This document shows positions 26,873-37,884 of a stretch of 64,000 bases of DNA, in pieces. The notes beneath the pieces were generated by a model, which did not search any database, was not told the origin of the DNA, and saw nothing but the letters and a program-made list of their open reading frames with translations. Position numbers and translations under genes: made by a program. The first letter of the stretch is position 1; every line of letters begins with the position of its first letter. The stretch is from Xylocopilactobacillus apis (GTDB taxonomy: Bacteria > Bacillota > Bacilli > Lactobacillales > Lactobacillaceae). The stretch lies in NCBI RefSeq assembly GCF_033095965.1, contig NZ_AP026801.1:883501-947500 (forward strand). The letters run 5' to 3'.

Positions 26873-26921
26873 AAAGTCTGTAACAACTAGAATTTTTCTA
26901 GCTTTTTACAGGCTTTTTTTT
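26873..26921 (+). terminator. Terminator of rpsB-tsf
   Basis: AAAGTCTGTAA (26873-26883) pairs with TTACAGGCTTT (26906-26916); an inner CTAG/CTAG stem closes the loop, and T continues to 26921. Confidence 0.85.
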
Positions 26922-27018
26922 AGCCAAAATAAAATTTTTAATTAATATGGGTTCGAAATAGGGAGTGATCGGACATCTGTGATATATTATTCAGTGATAA
27001 TATTTTGAGGAGTAAATC

Positions 27019-27744
27019 TTGAGTAAAGTCAAATATCAACGAGTTTTAATAAAAATAAGCGGCGAAGCGCTTGGCGGAGAAACTGGTAAAGGAATCAATC
27101 CAATAGTTATTTCTAGTGTTGCCAAAAATATTGCAGATGTTCATAAAACTGGAGTTGAGATTGCTATTGTTGTCGGTGGAGGCAATCTTTGGCGTGGCGA
27201 AGCCGGGGAACAACTGGGAATGGAAAGACCCCAGGCTGATTACATTGGAATGTTAGGGACCATCATGAATGCTTTGGCACTACAGGATGCATTGGAAAAA
27301 GTTAATGTTGCCACACGTGTCCAAACTTCAATTGAAATGAGACAAGTTGCTGAACAGTATGTTAGAAGAAAGGCAATTAGACATTTAGAAAAAGGGCGAG
27401 TGGTTATATTTGCTGGAGGGACCGGTAATCCTTATTTCTCTACTGATACTACTGCTGCTTTAAGAGCATTAGAAATTAATGCTGACGTAATTTTAATGGG
27501 AAAAAATGGAGTTGACGGAGTTTATTCAGACGATCCTAGAATAAATCCAGAAGCAATTAAGTATGAACAATTAACTCATATGGATATTATTCAAAAAGGA
27601 CTCAATGTTATGGATAAGACAGCTAGCTCATTAGCACTGGAAAATAACATTCCATTAATTGTTTTTGATCTTAATGATCCAGAAAATATTAATCGACTGG
27701 TTAAAGGAGAAAATATTGGAACAATTATTGAAGGAGATAGATAA
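27019..27744 (+). CDS. pyrH: UMP kinase
   Basis: 241 residues. Motifs: [13 protein letters not shown] at the start, [30 protein letters not shown] near residue 135 and [15 protein letters not shown]. It phosphorylates UMP to UDP. TTG start with GAGGAG eight bases upstream. First gene of a run of seven close or overlapping genes reaching polC; the frr ATG overlaps its stop by one base. Confidence 0.97.
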   Translation: MSKVKYQRVLIKISGEALGGETGKGINPIVISSVAKNIADVHKTGVEIAIVVGGGNLWRGEAGEQLGMERPQADYIGMLGTIMNALALQDALEKVNVATRVQTSIEMRQVAEQYVRRKAIRHLEKGRVVIFAGGTGNPYFSTDTTAALRALEINADVILMGKNGVDGVYSDDPRINPEAIKYEQLTHMDIIQKGLNVMDKTASSLALENNIPLIVFDLNDPENINRLVKGENIGTIIEGDR

Positions 27745-28301
27745 TGGCAGATGAAGTAATTAGTAAATTAAAAAAACAGATGCAAAAATCATCCGATAAT
27801 CTTAAGGTTGAATTAGGCAAGATCAGAGCAGGAAGAGCAAATGCTAGTCTGGTTAATGATATTATGGTTGATTACTACGGGGCACCAACTCCACTTCAAC
27901 AAATAGCGTCTGTATCAATTCCTGAAGCACGTTTGATTCAGATTACACCTTTTGACAAGACCGCATTAAAATCAATTGAAACGGCTATTAATATGTCTGA
28001 TCTTGGAATTAATCCGACGATTGATGGAAATGTGATTAGACTTGTGGTTCCACAATTAACAGGTGAATCACGTAAAGATATTGTTAAAGAAGTTAAAAAA
28101 ACTGCTGAAGAAGCGAAAATTGCAATTAGAAATGCTCGCCGTGATGCAATGGATACTCTCAAGAAAAGTGAAAAAGACGGTGAAATTAGTGAAGATATCA
28201 TGCATAAAAAAGAAAAAGATGTTCAAAAAATACATGATGAATTCATTAAAATTATCGATGATATTTCATCAAATAAAGAAAAAGAAATTTCTAAGATTTA
28301 A
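27744..28301 (+). CDS. frr: Ribosome recycling factor
   Basis: 185 residues, the normal length. Motifs: [34 protein letters not shown] and VRNARRDA-like [22 protein letters not shown]. It splits terminated ribosomes together with EF-G. Start overlaps the pyrH stop (TAATG), implying coupled translation. Confidence 0.97.
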   Translation: MADEVISKLKKQMQKSSDNLKVELGKIRAGRANASLVNDIMVDYYGAPTPLQQIASVSIPEARLIQITPFDKTALKSIETAINMSDLGINPTIDGNVIRLVVPQLTGESRKDIVKEVKKTAEEAKIAIRNARRDAMDTLKKSEKDGEISEDIMHKKEKDVQKIHDEFIKIIDDISSNKEKEISKI

Positions 28302-28304
28302 TTA

Positions 28305-29027
28305 ATGACGAAAGAAATTACTCCCCAAGTACCAAAACATGTAGCAATTATTATGGATGGAAATGGTAGATGGGCTCAAAGAAGACATTTACCCCGAATT
28401 GCTGGTCATCGCGAGGGAATGGAAAACGTTAGACGAATCGCAATTGCTGCAAACAAATTGGGAATTAAGGTTCTTACGCTTTATTCGTTTTCTACTGAAA
28501 ATTGGAACCGACCTCGTGATGAGGTTAGTTTTTTAATGAAGCTTCCGGTTGTTTTTTTTAATAAGTTTGTTCCTGAACTAATTGATCAAAATGTTGTTGT
28601 TAAAATCACTGGTTTCATTGATCAAATTCCTACTGATACTTTAAAAGCGGTACGTGAAGCAGAAGAAAAAACAAAAAATAATACCGGACTCATTTTAAAT
28701 TTTGCTTTTAATTATGGCGGGAAGGCTGAAATTGTAAATGCAGCAAGAGAAATTGCTTTGGATGTTAAAAATGGTTTTATTACTCCGGAGGAAATCGATG
28801 AATCAGTTTTTTCTAAGCATTTATTGACTAAATTAGGGAATCTTGATGATGTTGATCTTTTAATTCGGACTTCAGGGGAACAAAGAATTTCTAATTTTTT
28901 GCTTTGGCAGCTTGCTTATGCGGAATTGTATTTTACTGATACTTTTTGGCCTGATTTTTCAGAGGAAGAATTATTAAAAGCTATTGAGAATTTTGAAAAT
29001 AGAAATCGTCGTTATGGCGCTTTGTAA
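28305..29027 (+). CDS. uppS: Undecaprenyl diphosphate synthase
   Basis: 240 residues. MDGNGRWAQRRHLPRIAGH contains the catalytic Asp and diphosphate loop; YSFSTENWNRPRDEV and LLIRTSGEQRISNFLLWQ are conserved. It extends farnesyl diphosphate with eight IPP to the wall lipid carrier precursor, drawing on the mevalonate pathway encoded at 9-13 kb. It lies three bases after frr and before cdsA. Confidence 0.96.
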   Translation: MTKEITPQVPKHVAIIMDGNGRWAQRRHLPRIAGHREGMENVRRIAIAANKLGIKVLTLYSFSTENWNRPRDEVSFLMKLPVVFFNKFVPELIDQNVVVKITGFIDQIPTDTLKAVREAEEKTKNNTGLILNFAFNYGGKAEIVNAAREIALDVKNGFITPEEIDESVFSKHLLTKLGNLDDVDLLIRTSGEQRISNFLLWQLAYAELYFTDTFWPDFSEEELLKAIENFENRNRRYGAL

Positions 29028-29045
29028 AAAAGAAAGATTAAAATT

Positions 29046-29825
29046 TTGAGAACAAGAATAATTACTGCAATAATTGCCCTTGCTATTTTTATTCCCATTC
29101 TTCTTTTGGGCGGAATTTGGATTGAAATAGCCAGTGCAGTTTTGGCTTTTATTGGAGTGTCAGAGATCTTCATAATGAAGAAAATGATGGTTTTACATCC
29201 AATCGCAATTTTATCTATGTTGATGGGAGCAGCCCTTACTTTACCTAATTCATTTTTTAAGGGTTTGTGGCTCAATAAAGATGCGATGTTTTATGCTTTT
29301 ATTTTAATTTTGTTAGTTTCAATCGTTTTCTTCTATCGAACTTTTAACATTGAGGACGCTGGAATAATTGCAATTACAACTTTTTACGTAGGTCATGGTT
29401 TTTTCTATTTAACTTTGGCTCGTGATAAAGGACTTTCTTATCTGTTTTATGCACTACTTCTAGTGTGGTCAACGGATATTTTTGCTTATTTTTTTGGCCG
29501 AAAATTTGGAAAGCATAAATTAGATCCAGTAATTAGTCCCCATAAAACCTGGGAAGGGTCAATTGGCGGAACTTTAGCTGCTGTAGTAGTTGTAATAATT
29601 TATAATATTTTTGTGCCTCTTCATAGAAATTTATTAATTTTAATTATAGCAACAATTGTTCTATCAATTTTTGGACAAATTGGAGACTTAGCGGAGTCTG
29701 CGATTAAAAGACATTATAATGTAAAAGATTCTGGCAAGATTTTACCAGGTCATGGAGGAATTTTAGATCGATTTGATAGTTTTCTCTTTGTTTTTCCGTG
29801 TCTTCATTTGTTAGGGTTCTTTTAA
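29046..29825 (+). CDS. cdsA: Phosphatidate cytidylyltransferase
   Basis: 259 residues with about eight membrane helices. The CdsA signature GQIGDLAESAIKRHYNVKDSG lies near residue 213 (quoted in part: GDLAESAIKR), followed by LPGHGGILDRFDS. It makes CDP-diacylglycerol for phospholipid synthesis in the membrane. TTG start, weak ribosome binding site. rseP follows after nine bases. Confidence 0.94.
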   Translation: MRTRIITAIIALAIFIPILLLGGIWIEIASAVLAFIGVSEIFIMKKMMVLHPIAILSMLMGAALTLPNSFFKGLWLNKDAMFYAFILILLVSIVFFYRTFNIEDAGIIAITTFYVGHGFFYLTLARDKGLSYLFYALLLVWSTDIFAYFFGRKFGKHKLDPVISPHKTWEGSIGGTLAAVVVVIIYNIFVPLHRNLLILIIATIVLSIFGQIGDLAESAIKRHYNVKDSGKILPGHGGILDRFDSFLFVFPCLHLLGFF

Positions 29826-29834
29826 GGAGGTTTA

Positions 29835-31106
29835 ATGAAGGGAATTATTGTTTTTTTAATTCTTTTTACAATTCTTGTTGTTTTCCATGAGTTTGGACAC
29901 TACTTTTTTGCTAAAAAGATGGGAATTTTAGTAAGAGAGTTTGCAATTGGAATGGGTCCAAAGATATTCCAGCACCATGCTCAAAATGGTACCACTTTTA
30001 CAATTAGGATTTTACCTTTAGGTGGTTATGTCAGACTTGCTGGCGTTGAAGAATCTGAGTTAGAAGCCGGACAAACAGTTTACGTTACATTAAATGATCA
30101 AGGTTCAATAATCCAAATTGATACGAGATCAGATCAAAATATAGATGGTCTGCCCCTTACTGTTCGAAAAAGTGACCTAAGCAGTGATTTATTTATTGAA
30201 GGCGATGTATTTGATAATGAAGCTGACGACCTTGTAACTAAGACTTTTAACGTGGATCATGATGCATATATTGTTGAAAATGATGGAACTGAAGTTAGAA
30301 TTGCACCAAAAGATGTTCAATATAATTCTGCCGTCTGGTGGAAAAAGCTGATAACGAATTTTGCAGGTCCTTTTAATAATATAATTTTAGCTATTGTAGC
30401 TTTCTCAATTTCGGCTTTTATGATGGGTGGGGTTCAAGACCTTAACACAAACAAGATTACCATTTATGATCGGAATATGCCTGCTGCAAAGGCAGGAATA
30501 AAAAGTGGTGATTCAATTGTTTCAGTCGATGATGTACAAACTCATGACTATAAAGAAATAAAAAAAGAATTAGACAAAGACCAAAAAGGGAGACCGGTTA
30601 AAGTAAAAGTTAAAAGATCTAGTCATTACAAGACTTTTATTATTAAACCAAAATATAGTAAAACAGATGGTACTGGAAGATATTATATTGGAATATCAGT
30701 TTGGTACCGTAAGAGTTTTCAATCGCAGATTTTATACGGTTTTACTGAAACTTATGCTAATTCAGTTGCAATACTACAGACTTTAGGTTCTTTTTTTACT
30801 GGTGGTTTTTCACTTGATAAAATAGCGGGACCGGTCGGAATTTATAGTATTTCATCCCAAGCTGCTAATAGCGGCGTAGGTGTTCTAGTGGCTTTATGCG
30901 CATCTCTATCAATTAGTTTGGCAATTGCTAATCTTTTACCAATACCGGGACTTGATGGTGGTAAAATTTTATTAAATTTAATTGAAGCTATTAGAAGAAA
31001 GCCAATTAAGCAAGAACATGAAGTTGTAGTTACATTAATTGGGGCGGCTTTCTTGCTAATGTTAATTATTGTAGTAACTGTTCATGATATTATGAAATTA
31101 TTTTGA
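29835..31106 (+). CDS. rseP: Site-2 membrane metalloprotease RseP/RasP
   Basis: 423 residues. Zinc site HEFGHYFFAKK in the first helix, the FAGPFNNIILA motif near residue 178, a PDZ domain around 205-275 (PAAKAGIKSGDSIVSVDD), and the third metal-ligand helix with LLPIPGLDGGKI near 370. It cleaves membrane-embedded substrates such as anti-sigma factors and signal-peptide remnants. AAGGAGG precedes the ATG. Confidence 0.95.
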   Translation: MKGIIVFLILFTILVVFHEFGHYFFAKKMGILVREFAIGMGPKIFQHHAQNGTTFTIRILPLGGYVRLAGVEESELEAGQTVYVTLNDQGSIIQIDTRSDQNIDGLPLTVRKSDLSSDLFIEGDVFDNEADDLVTKTFNVDHDAYIVENDGTEVRIAPKDVQYNSAVWWKKLITNFAGPFNNIILAIVAFSISAFMMGGVQDLNTNKITIYDRNMPAAKAGIKSGDSIVSVDDVQTHDYKEIKKELDKDQKGRPVKVKVKRSSHYKTFIIKPKYSKTDGTGRYYIGISVWYRKSFQSQILYGFTETYANSVAILQTLGSFFTGGFSLDKIAGPVGIYSISSQAANSGVGVLVALCASLSISLAIANLLPIPGLDGGKILLNLIEAIRRKPIKQEHEVVVTLIGAAFLLMLIIVVTVHDIMKLF

Positions 31107-31115
31107 GGGAAAATT

Positions 31116-32825
31116 GTGAAACAAAGTTTATATTTTATTCCAACAACAAAAGAAATACCAAACGATGCTGAGGCAATCAGTCATCAATTATTGATTCGTG
31201 GTGGTTTTATAAGACAAGAAATTGGTGGAGTTTTTATGTATCTTCCATTGGCTTACCGAAGCCTTCAACGAATTGAAAAAATTATTGAAGAGGAAATGGA
31301 CAAAATTTCTTGCCCGGAGATGTTAATGCCCGTTATTTTACCGGCATCTTTGTGGCAAAAATCCGGTCGATACGAAAATTACGGCCCTGAATTATTTAAA
31401 TTACAAGATCGTGCAAAGAGAGATTTAATTTTAGGACCAACTCATGAAGAATCATTTGCAGATTTGATTAGAGGAATTTGGAATTCTTATAAAGATTTCC
31501 CCAAAACGCTTTATCAAATTCAGACAAAGTTTCGTGACGAATTAAGACCACGTTTTGGCTTGTTAAGAAATAAAGAATTTATCATGCTTGATGGTTATTC
31601 TTTTGGGGCAACTGATAGTGATCTTGATTATTCGTATGATCAATTTGATAGTGCTTTTAGAAAAATTTTTGACCGAACTGGTTTGAATTACATTAGTGTA
31701 GTAGCGGATAATGGAGCAATGGGCGGAAGGGAATCTACAGAATTTCAAGCCGTTGCTGCGATTGGTGAAGACGATGTTGCATATGTTGGTGAAAATGGTG
31801 TCGGGGCAAATATTGAAGTTGCTGTTGGAATTCCTCCATTTCAAATTGAAGAACAAAAAGAAGATCGCAAAGAAATGGAAAAAGTCGCAACCCCAGATGT
31901 GAAAACTGTTTCAGATGTAGCTAATTTCTTTAAAGTACCAGCTTATAAAATCGTTAAAAGTATTGTCTATTTTTCTGACGACCAACCAGTTCTTGTCGTT
32001 GCGCCTGGAGATCACGAAATTAATGAAAATAAACTTCAAAATGGATTAAGTGCAAAAAGTATCCGTTTAGCAACTCCTGAGGAAGTGAAAGATATATTGG
32101 GAGTTTCAATTGGTAGTGTTGGTCCAGTCGATGTTAAAGGTAAAATTAAAATAGTGATGGATCTTACTGTTAATTATCTTCATAATTTTTATGTAGGTGC
32201 AAATACCGACGGATTTCATTATCAAAATGTTAATTGTGATCGTGATTTTGTTGCAGATGAACAGTTTGATTTAATTCAAATTAATGAGGGCGATCTTGAT
32301 CCTAAATCAAATCAGCCGTACAAAATTGAACAAAGTATTGAGATAGGACATATTTTTAAATTAGGCACCTTTTACTCTGAAGGTTTAGGAGCAACATTCC
32401 TTGACCAGGATGGCAATGAGAAGCCAATTATTATGGGTAGTTACGGAATTGGGGTAAGCCGGTTACTTTCTGCTATTGTTGAACAAAATAATGATCAAAA
32501 TGGAATCATCTGGCCTAAGACAGTTACTCCTTTTGATGTTCATATTATTGAAATTAATAATAAAGATGATGAAATTGTAAAACTATCAGAAAAATTAGAA
32601 AAAGAGCTGGAGAGCGCTGGTTATTCGGTTTTATTAGATGATCGTAAAGCTCGTCCTGGTGTGAAATTTGCAGAATCTGATTTAATTGGATTTCCGTTAA
32701 GAGTAGTTGTTGGTAAAAAGGCTCAAGACGGAATAGTTGAAATAAAAGAACGTCGTACGGGTCAAGTCGAAGAACTAAAAGTGTCAGAGGTAGTAGATTT
32801 TGTTCGCGACTATTACAGCAAATAG
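31116..32825 (+). CDS. proS: Prolyl-tRNA synthetase
   Basis: 569 residues, bacterial type with an editing (YbaK) insertion around 240-390. Class II motifs: ELFKLQDRAKRDLILGPTHEE, KFRDELRPRFGLLRNKEFIM and near the C-terminus GSYGIGVSRLLSAI; then the anticodon domain with LLDDRKARPGVKFAESDLIG. GTG start with GAGGG upstream. It joins Pro to tRNA-Pro and sits between rseP and polC as in most lactobacilli. Confidence 0.97.
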   Translation: MKQSLYFIPTTKEIPNDAEAISHQLLIRGGFIRQEIGGVFMYLPLAYRSLQRIEKIIEEEMDKISCPEMLMPVILPASLWQKSGRYENYGPELFKLQDRAKRDLILGPTHEESFADLIRGIWNSYKDFPKTLYQIQTKFRDELRPRFGLLRNKEFIMLDGYSFGATDSDLDYSYDQFDSAFRKIFDRTGLNYISVVADNGAMGGRESTEFQAVAAIGEDDVAYVGENGVGANIEVAVGIPPFQIEEQKEDRKEMEKVATPDVKTVSDVANFFKVPAYKIVKSIVYFSDDQPVLVVAPGDHEINENKLQNGLSAKSIRLATPEEVKDILGVSIGSVGPVDVKGKIKIVMDLTVNYLHNFYVGANTDGFHYQNVNCDRDFVADEQFDLIQINEGDLDPKSNQPYKIEQSIEIGHIFKLGTFYSEGLGATFLDQDGNEKPIIMGSYGIGVSRLLSAIVEQNNDQNGIIWPKTVTPFDVHIIEINNKDDEIVKLSEKLEKELESAGYSVLLDDRKARPGVKFAESDLIGFPLRVVVGKKAQDGIVEIKERRTGQVEELKVSEVVDFVRDYYSK

Positions 32826-32837
32826 GGACTTTTTAAG

Positions 32838-35800
32838 TTGAGCAATAAAAAGGTTATTAGTTTAACAGAGTTATTTTCAAAAATATCATTAAATCCTACC
32901 AGTGAAGCGGGTTTTGATCTGGATCGTCTTTGGTTACAAAAGATGTCGATTCATCGAATCTCAAATTTGTGGGATTTTTTTATTATGGGTGAAGAGTTTT
33001 TAAAACCAAATGAGTACATTGATCTTCGAAATTTATTAGAAATTCTTGCTGGCAGTAATAATATAAATTTAAATATGGAATATGAGAATTCAACGCCATT
33101 AGATTCTCTATACCTAGATTACTATGAAGTCATTGTTAATTTTTTGCCTCGCTATAGTAAGATTTTACTTAATCAAAAAATTGATTACTCTGATCATGAA
33201 TTAAAGATTTACTTTAATCAAAATTTCATTTATAAAATGATGGATCAGGAAATAAAATCTTCTATCTCTGAAATTTACCAAAAAATGGGATTTCCGAAAT
33301 TGAACATTGATTTTTTAATTGATGAACATTCAGCAAAACAAAAAGATGAAGAGTTTCAAGAACAAAAAAAGATTGAGAATGATCAAGCATTTAAGTCATT
33401 ACAAAAACAATTATCTGAAGTTCAAAGTTCCAATCGGAATTTTTCAGATCATCGTGAAAATAAAAAAGTTTCTGGTAAAGCCATTCAAATTAAAGATATT
33501 GATGTTCCTCTTAATTCAGCTGTTCTTGAAGGTGAAATTTTTAAAAAGGACATCCGTCCAATTAAAAACAAAAATTTTATTTTAACGTATGAAATCTATG
33601 ATGGGACTGATTCTCTATTATTAAAGAAATTTGCTAACGAAAAAGAAGTTAGTGATTTTAGTGATTTTAAAGTCGGTAATTGGGTTCGAGTTAAAGGTAA
33701 AATTCAAACTGATCAATATAGCAATGACTTGACAATGACTATTTACAGCATGAATAAGATTTCTTCTCCTGCTGGTCGAAAAGATGATTATGATGGACAA
33801 AAAAGAGTTGAACTTCACTTACACACCAATATGAGTCAAATGGATGCAATTACTTCAGTCAGTAAATTTGTAAATCGAGTTCAGGAATTTGGACAGAGAG
33901 GCTTTGCTTTAACAGATCATGCAGATTTACAAGCATTTCCAGAAGCTTACCATTCCTCTCAGAATACAGATTTAAAAGTTATCTATGGCGCTGAAATTAA
34001 TTTAATAGATGACTATACTCCCATTATCTATCAAACGACAAATGAATCTATTTCTGATGTAAGTTTTGTGGTTTTTGATATTGAAACAACAGGTCTTTCC
34101 GTTGAATATAGTGAAATAATTGAAATAGGAGCTGTTAAGTTTTCAAACGGCAGAAAAGTCGGAGAATTTCAAGAATTTATTAATATTGGAAAGCCGTTAA
34201 AAGAATTTACGAAAGAATTGACAAGTATCACCGATGAAAATATTAAGAGTGGAAAACTAAACCAAGAGGTTATTACTGATTTTCATAAATTTATCGATGG
34301 ATCGGTACTTGTTGGACATAATGTTAAATTTGACTGGGGTTTTATTAATAAAAATTTTGAACGGTTAGGCTTAAGTAAAGTTGATCGACCAGTTATCGAT
34401 ACGATGGGATTAGGTAGGTTTTTATATCCAGAACTATCCAACGTCAGATTAGAAACCTTGGCAAAAAGAGTTGGAATTTCGTTAACCCATCATCATCGTG
34501 CTATTGATGATGCCGAGGGTACTTACGATATTTTCTTTAGAATGTTGAATACTTATAAAAAGACTTATGATCTTAATACTCTTGATGATTTAGACCAACG
34601 GTTAGAATTAAGCAAAGCTTATCGCCAAACTAGACCTAGTCATGCAGTTTTATTGGCTAAAAATCAGAGCGGATTAAAAAATCTATTCAAAATTGTTTCA
34701 AAATCCCACACTGATTATTTTTATAGAGTTCCCAGAGTGCCACGTTCTATATTAGAGAAGTATCGAGAAGGTATCCTGGTCGGCAGCGCTTGTGATCAAG
34801 GAGAAGTTTTTGATTCAGCGTCTTTGAAGGATTATGAAGATACTTTAACCGCAGCTAAATTTTATGATTATTTGGAAGTACAGCCACTAGGTAATTATGA
34901 ACATTTAGTCAGGCAGCAAAGACTAACTGAAGAAGAATTAAAATTAGTCATTGAAAAAATTATTAAAATCGGGAATGAATTAAAGAAACCAGTTGTTGCT
35001 ACAGGTGACGTTCATTATCTTGATCCTAACGACGATAAGTTTAGAGAAGTCTTGCTGGGATCTCAATCAATGACCGCAAAAAAAAGTTATCATTTACCTG
35101 ACGAATATTTAAGAACGACCCAAGAAATGTTAAATGAGTTTTCTTTTTTAGATGACGATCTTGCAAAAAAAATAGTTATTCAAAATACGAACCAGATTTT
35201 TGATGAAATTAGTGATGTCGAGCCATTAAAAAATAAGCTTTATACACCTAAAATTGAAGGAGTAGATGAAAAGTTACGCAACGCTGCTTTTGATCGAATG
35301 CATGAACTTTATGGCAATCAGCCTCCTAAGCTAGTGGAAAATAGGTTAACCACTGAGCTTGACAGTGTAATTGGAAATGGTTTTGCAGTTATTTATTATA
35401 TATCTAGAGAATTAGTTAAAAAAAGTAATAAAGATGGTTATTTGGTTGGATCACGAGGATCAGTAGGGTCAAGTTTTGCAGCAACAATGCTAGGGATTAC
35501 AGAGGTTAATCCATTACCTCCACACTATTTGTGTCCCAATTGTCAGTATTCTAAGTTTTTTGAAAAAGGAGAATATGCATCTGGTTTTGATTTGCCCGAA
35601 GAAAATTGTCCTCAATGTGGAGCACCTTTAGTTAGAGAGGGTCAAGATATCCCTTTTGCAACATTTTTAGGCTTTAATGGAGAGAAAGTTCCCGATATTG
35701 ATTTAAATTTCTCAGGAGATTATCAACCAGTAGCGCATAACTACATTAAAGTCCTTTTTGGTGAAGACCATGCATATCGGGCTGGAACCATTGGTACGGT

Positions 35801-37124
35801 TGCTGAAAAAACTGCTTTTGGATTTGTTAAAGCTTTTGAGAGAGAAAGAGATGTATCTTTTAAACAAACTGAAATCGACCGGATGGCAGAAGGAATTACT
35901 GGAGTTAAAAGAACAACTGGTCAGCATCCGGCCGGAATTTTGATTGTTCCTCAGGATATGGATATTTATGATTTTACACCTATTCAATATCCTGCTGATA
36001 AGGCAGAATCTGCTTGGAAAACTACTCACTTTGAATTTAGTTCGATCCATGACAACATTTTAAAAGTTGATTGTCTTGGTCATGATGACCCGACAGTAAT
36101 AAGAATGCTCCAAGATTTATCTGGCATCGATCCTGTAACTATTCCGATTGACGATCCAAATGTTTTGTCTCTTTTTTCTTCACCAAAAGCATTAGGAGTA
36201 AATTCTAAAGATATTGGATCAAAAACAGGAACTTTAGGAATCCCTGAATTTGGGACAGCTTTTGTCCGTGGAATGCTTGAAGAAACGCATCCAAAAAACT
36301 TTTCAGAATTATTACAGATTTCAGGATTATCTCACGGAACTGACGTTTGGCGGGGAAACGCTGAAGAGTTAATTACTAAGCAAAATGTATCTTTAGATAA
36401 AGTTATCGGTTGTCGTGATAATATTATGCTCGATCTTATCCATTGGGGTGTTGAATCGAGTACGGCTTTTAGAGTGATGGAAGATGTTCGTAAAGGTCGG
36501 GGAGTAAAGCCTGATGATGAAGAAGTTTTAAAGAAAAATACTTCAGTTCCCTCTTGGTATTTGGAATCTTGTAAGAAAATAAAATACATGTTTCCAAAGG
36601 CCCACGCGGCAGCTTATGTTTTAATGGCTTTAAGAATAGCTTATTTTAAAGTTTATTTTCCGATTTTTTATTACGATGTATATTTTACAATTCGAACGAA
36701 TGATTACGATATTGGAATTATGTGTAAAGGGAAAGAAGCAGTAAAAAGTAAATTAGATGAATTAGATGAAAAAATTAAAAACGGTGAAGCAACAATGAAT
36801 GATAAAAGTAGCCGAAGTGCAATTGAAGTTGCTAATGAAAGCTTATATCGAGGAATTAATTATAAAATCGTTGATCTTTATGAATCTGATGCATTTAATT
36901 TTAAAATTTTAGATGATCATACACTGTTAGCACCATTTATTGCAATTCCAGGCTTAGGCGCTAATGTAGCAAAGCAGATCGTTTTAGCTCGGAGTGAACA
37001 TCCTTTTACCTCAAAAAAAGATTTAGTTCAACGAGGTAAAGTTTCTCATACTATTTTGGAGTATTTGGATGAAAATGGGGTTACCAGTGAATTACCTGAT
37101 GATGATCAGTTAACGCTTTTCTAA
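32838..37124 (+). CDS. polC: DNA polymerase III alpha subunit, Gram-positive type PolC
   Basis: 1428 residues. Order of domains: N-terminal region to about 215, OB fold about 215-310, PHP start VELHLHTNMSQMDA near 329, inserted 3'-5' exonuclease with FDIETTGLS near 412 and HHHRAIDDAEGTY near 550, rest of PHP, then the polymerase with a zinc motif (CPNCQYSKFF and CPQCGAPL, near 900-930), VPDIDLNFSGDYQ near 952 and a C-terminal helix-hairpin-helix. It is the main replicative polymerase. TTG start, GGGA upstream. Confidence 0.97.
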   Translation: MSNKKVISLTELFSKISLNPTSEAGFDLDRLWLQKMSIHRISNLWDFFIMGEEFLKPNEYIDLRNLLEILAGSNNINLNMEYENSTPLDSLYLDYYEVIVNFLPRYSKILLNQKIDYSDHELKIYFNQNFIYKMMDQEIKSSISEIYQKMGFPKLNIDFLIDEHSAKQKDEEFQEQKKIENDQAFKSLQKQLSEVQSSNRNFSDHRENKKVSGKAIQIKDIDVPLNSAVLEGEIFKKDIRPIKNKNFILTYEIYDGTDSLLLKKFANEKEVSDFSDFKVGNWVRVKGKIQTDQYSNDLTMTIYSMNKISSPAGRKDDYDGQKRVELHLHTNMSQMDAITSVSKFVNRVQEFGQRGFALTDHADLQAFPEAYHSSQNTDLKVIYGAEINLIDDYTPIIYQTTNESISDVSFVVFDIETTGLSVEYSEIIEIGAVKFSNGRKVGEFQEFINIGKPLKEFTKELTSITDENIKSGKLNQEVITDFHKFIDGSVLVGHNVKFDWGFINKNFERLGLSKVDRPVIDTMGLGRFLYPELSNVRLETLAKRVGISLTHHHRAIDDAEGTYDIFFRMLNTYKKTYDLNTLDDLDQRLELSKAYRQTRPSHAVLLAKNQSGLKNLFKIVSKSHTDYFYRVPRVPRSILEKYREGILVGSACDQGEVFDSASLKDYEDTLTAAKFYDYLEVQPLGNYEHLVRQQRLTEEELKLVIEKIIKIGNELKKPVVATGDVHYLDPNDDKFREVLLGSQSMTAKKSYHLPDEYLRTTQEMLNEFSFLDDDLAKKIVIQNTNQIFDEISDVEPLKNKLYTPKIEGVDEKLRNAAFDRMHELYGNQPPKLVENRLTTELDSVIGNGFAVIYYISRELVKKSNKDGYLVGSRGSVGSSFAATMLGITEVNPLPPHYLCPNCQYSKFFEKGEYASGFDLPEENCPQCGAPLVREGQDIPFATFLGFNGEKVPDIDLNFSGDYQPVAHNYIKVLFGEDHAYRAGTIGTVAEKTAFGFVKAFERERDVSFKQTEIDRMAEGITGVKRTTGQHPAGILIVPQDMDIYDFTPIQYPADKAESAWKTTHFEFSSIHDNILKVDCLGHDDPTVIRMLQDLSGIDPVTIPIDDPNVLSLFSSPKALGVNSKDIGSKTGTLGIPEFGTAFVRGMLEETHPKNFSELLQISGLSHGTDVWRGNAEELITKQNVSLDKVIGCRDNIMLDLIHWGVESSTAFRVMEDVRKGRGVKPDDEEVLKKNTSVPSWYLESCKKIKYMFPKAHAAAYVLMALRIAYFKVYFPIFYYDVYFTIRTNDYDIGIMCKGKEAVKSKLDELDEKIKNGEATMNDKSSRSAIEVANESLYRGINYKIVDLYESDAFNFKILDDHTLLAPFIAIPGLGANVAKQIVLARSEHPFTSKKDLVQRGKVSHTILEYLDENGVTSELPDDDQLTLF

Positions 37125-37191
37125 TTATTCGCAGCAAAGTATAGAAAATGATAAAATTAAAGTCAGTTTTATTACTAGAATGGGGTATTGA

Positions 37192-37884
37192 TTGAAATAT
37201 AAATATTATTTACGCCAGTATCCAGTTACTGCGTTGTTATTAATTGTTACATTAATAATGTATATCGTCGAAATTGTAATGGGTGGAAGTACACATATTG
37301 AAGTCCTTTATAATTTGGGTGGTTTAACTAGGGCAGATGTTCAGTTAGGTCAGTGGTGGAGATTGATAGTTCCAATTTTTCTCCACATTGGATTTCAGCA
37401 TATTTTATTCAATATGTTGACTCTTTTAGTATTTGGAATTTACATTGAACCTTTTTTAGGAAGCTGGAGATTCCTTACCGTTTACTTGTTGGGTGGAATT
37501 TACGGAAATTTAGTTAGTTTTGCTTTTCAAAGTAACCAAACAATTTCAGCAGGTGCAAGTTCATCAATTTTTGCACTTTTTGGGGTTTTTGTATTAATGA
37601 GAAGAGCTCTGATTAATAGTAATCAATACCAGTATTTATCTGGTCAAATTGTCAGTTTGGCGGTAATTAATATCGTTATTGATATCATTGATAATTTAGC
37701 AGGCGGGACAATTAGTATTTTGGCTCATTTAGGTGGATTTGTCGGCGGCTATTTTTTATCAGTCGTTTTAGGCTCACCCCAGGCTAAAAATTACCAAACC
37801 TGGCAGCGAATTTTGGCAGCAGTTTTCTTTGTTTTAACAGCAGTTGCTTTATATTCATACGGAATGGGTAAAAGTGTTGTTTGA
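37192..37884 (+). CDS. Rhomboid family intramembrane serine protease
   Basis: 230 residues, about seven membrane helices. The active Ser lies in SAGASSSIFALFG near residue 124 (a Ser follows the usual GAS where Gly is commoner) and the active His in AHLGGFVGGY near 182; HIGFQHILFNM is the conserved loop-1/helix-2 motif. It cuts membrane proteins inside the bilayer. It corresponds to Bacillus YqgP, which is likewise followed by yqgQ and glcK. TTG start. Confidence 0.9.
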   Translation: MKYKYYLRQYPVTALLLIVTLIMYIVEIVMGGSTHIEVLYNLGGLTRADVQLGQWWRLIVPIFLHIGFQHILFNMLTLLVFGIYIEPFLGSWRFLTVYLLGGIYGNLVSFAFQSNQTISAGASSSIFALFGVFVLMRRALINSNQYQYLSGQIVSLAVINIVIDIIDNLAGGTISILAHLGGFVGGYFLSVVLGSPQAKNYQTWQRILAAVFFVLTAVALYSYGMGKSVV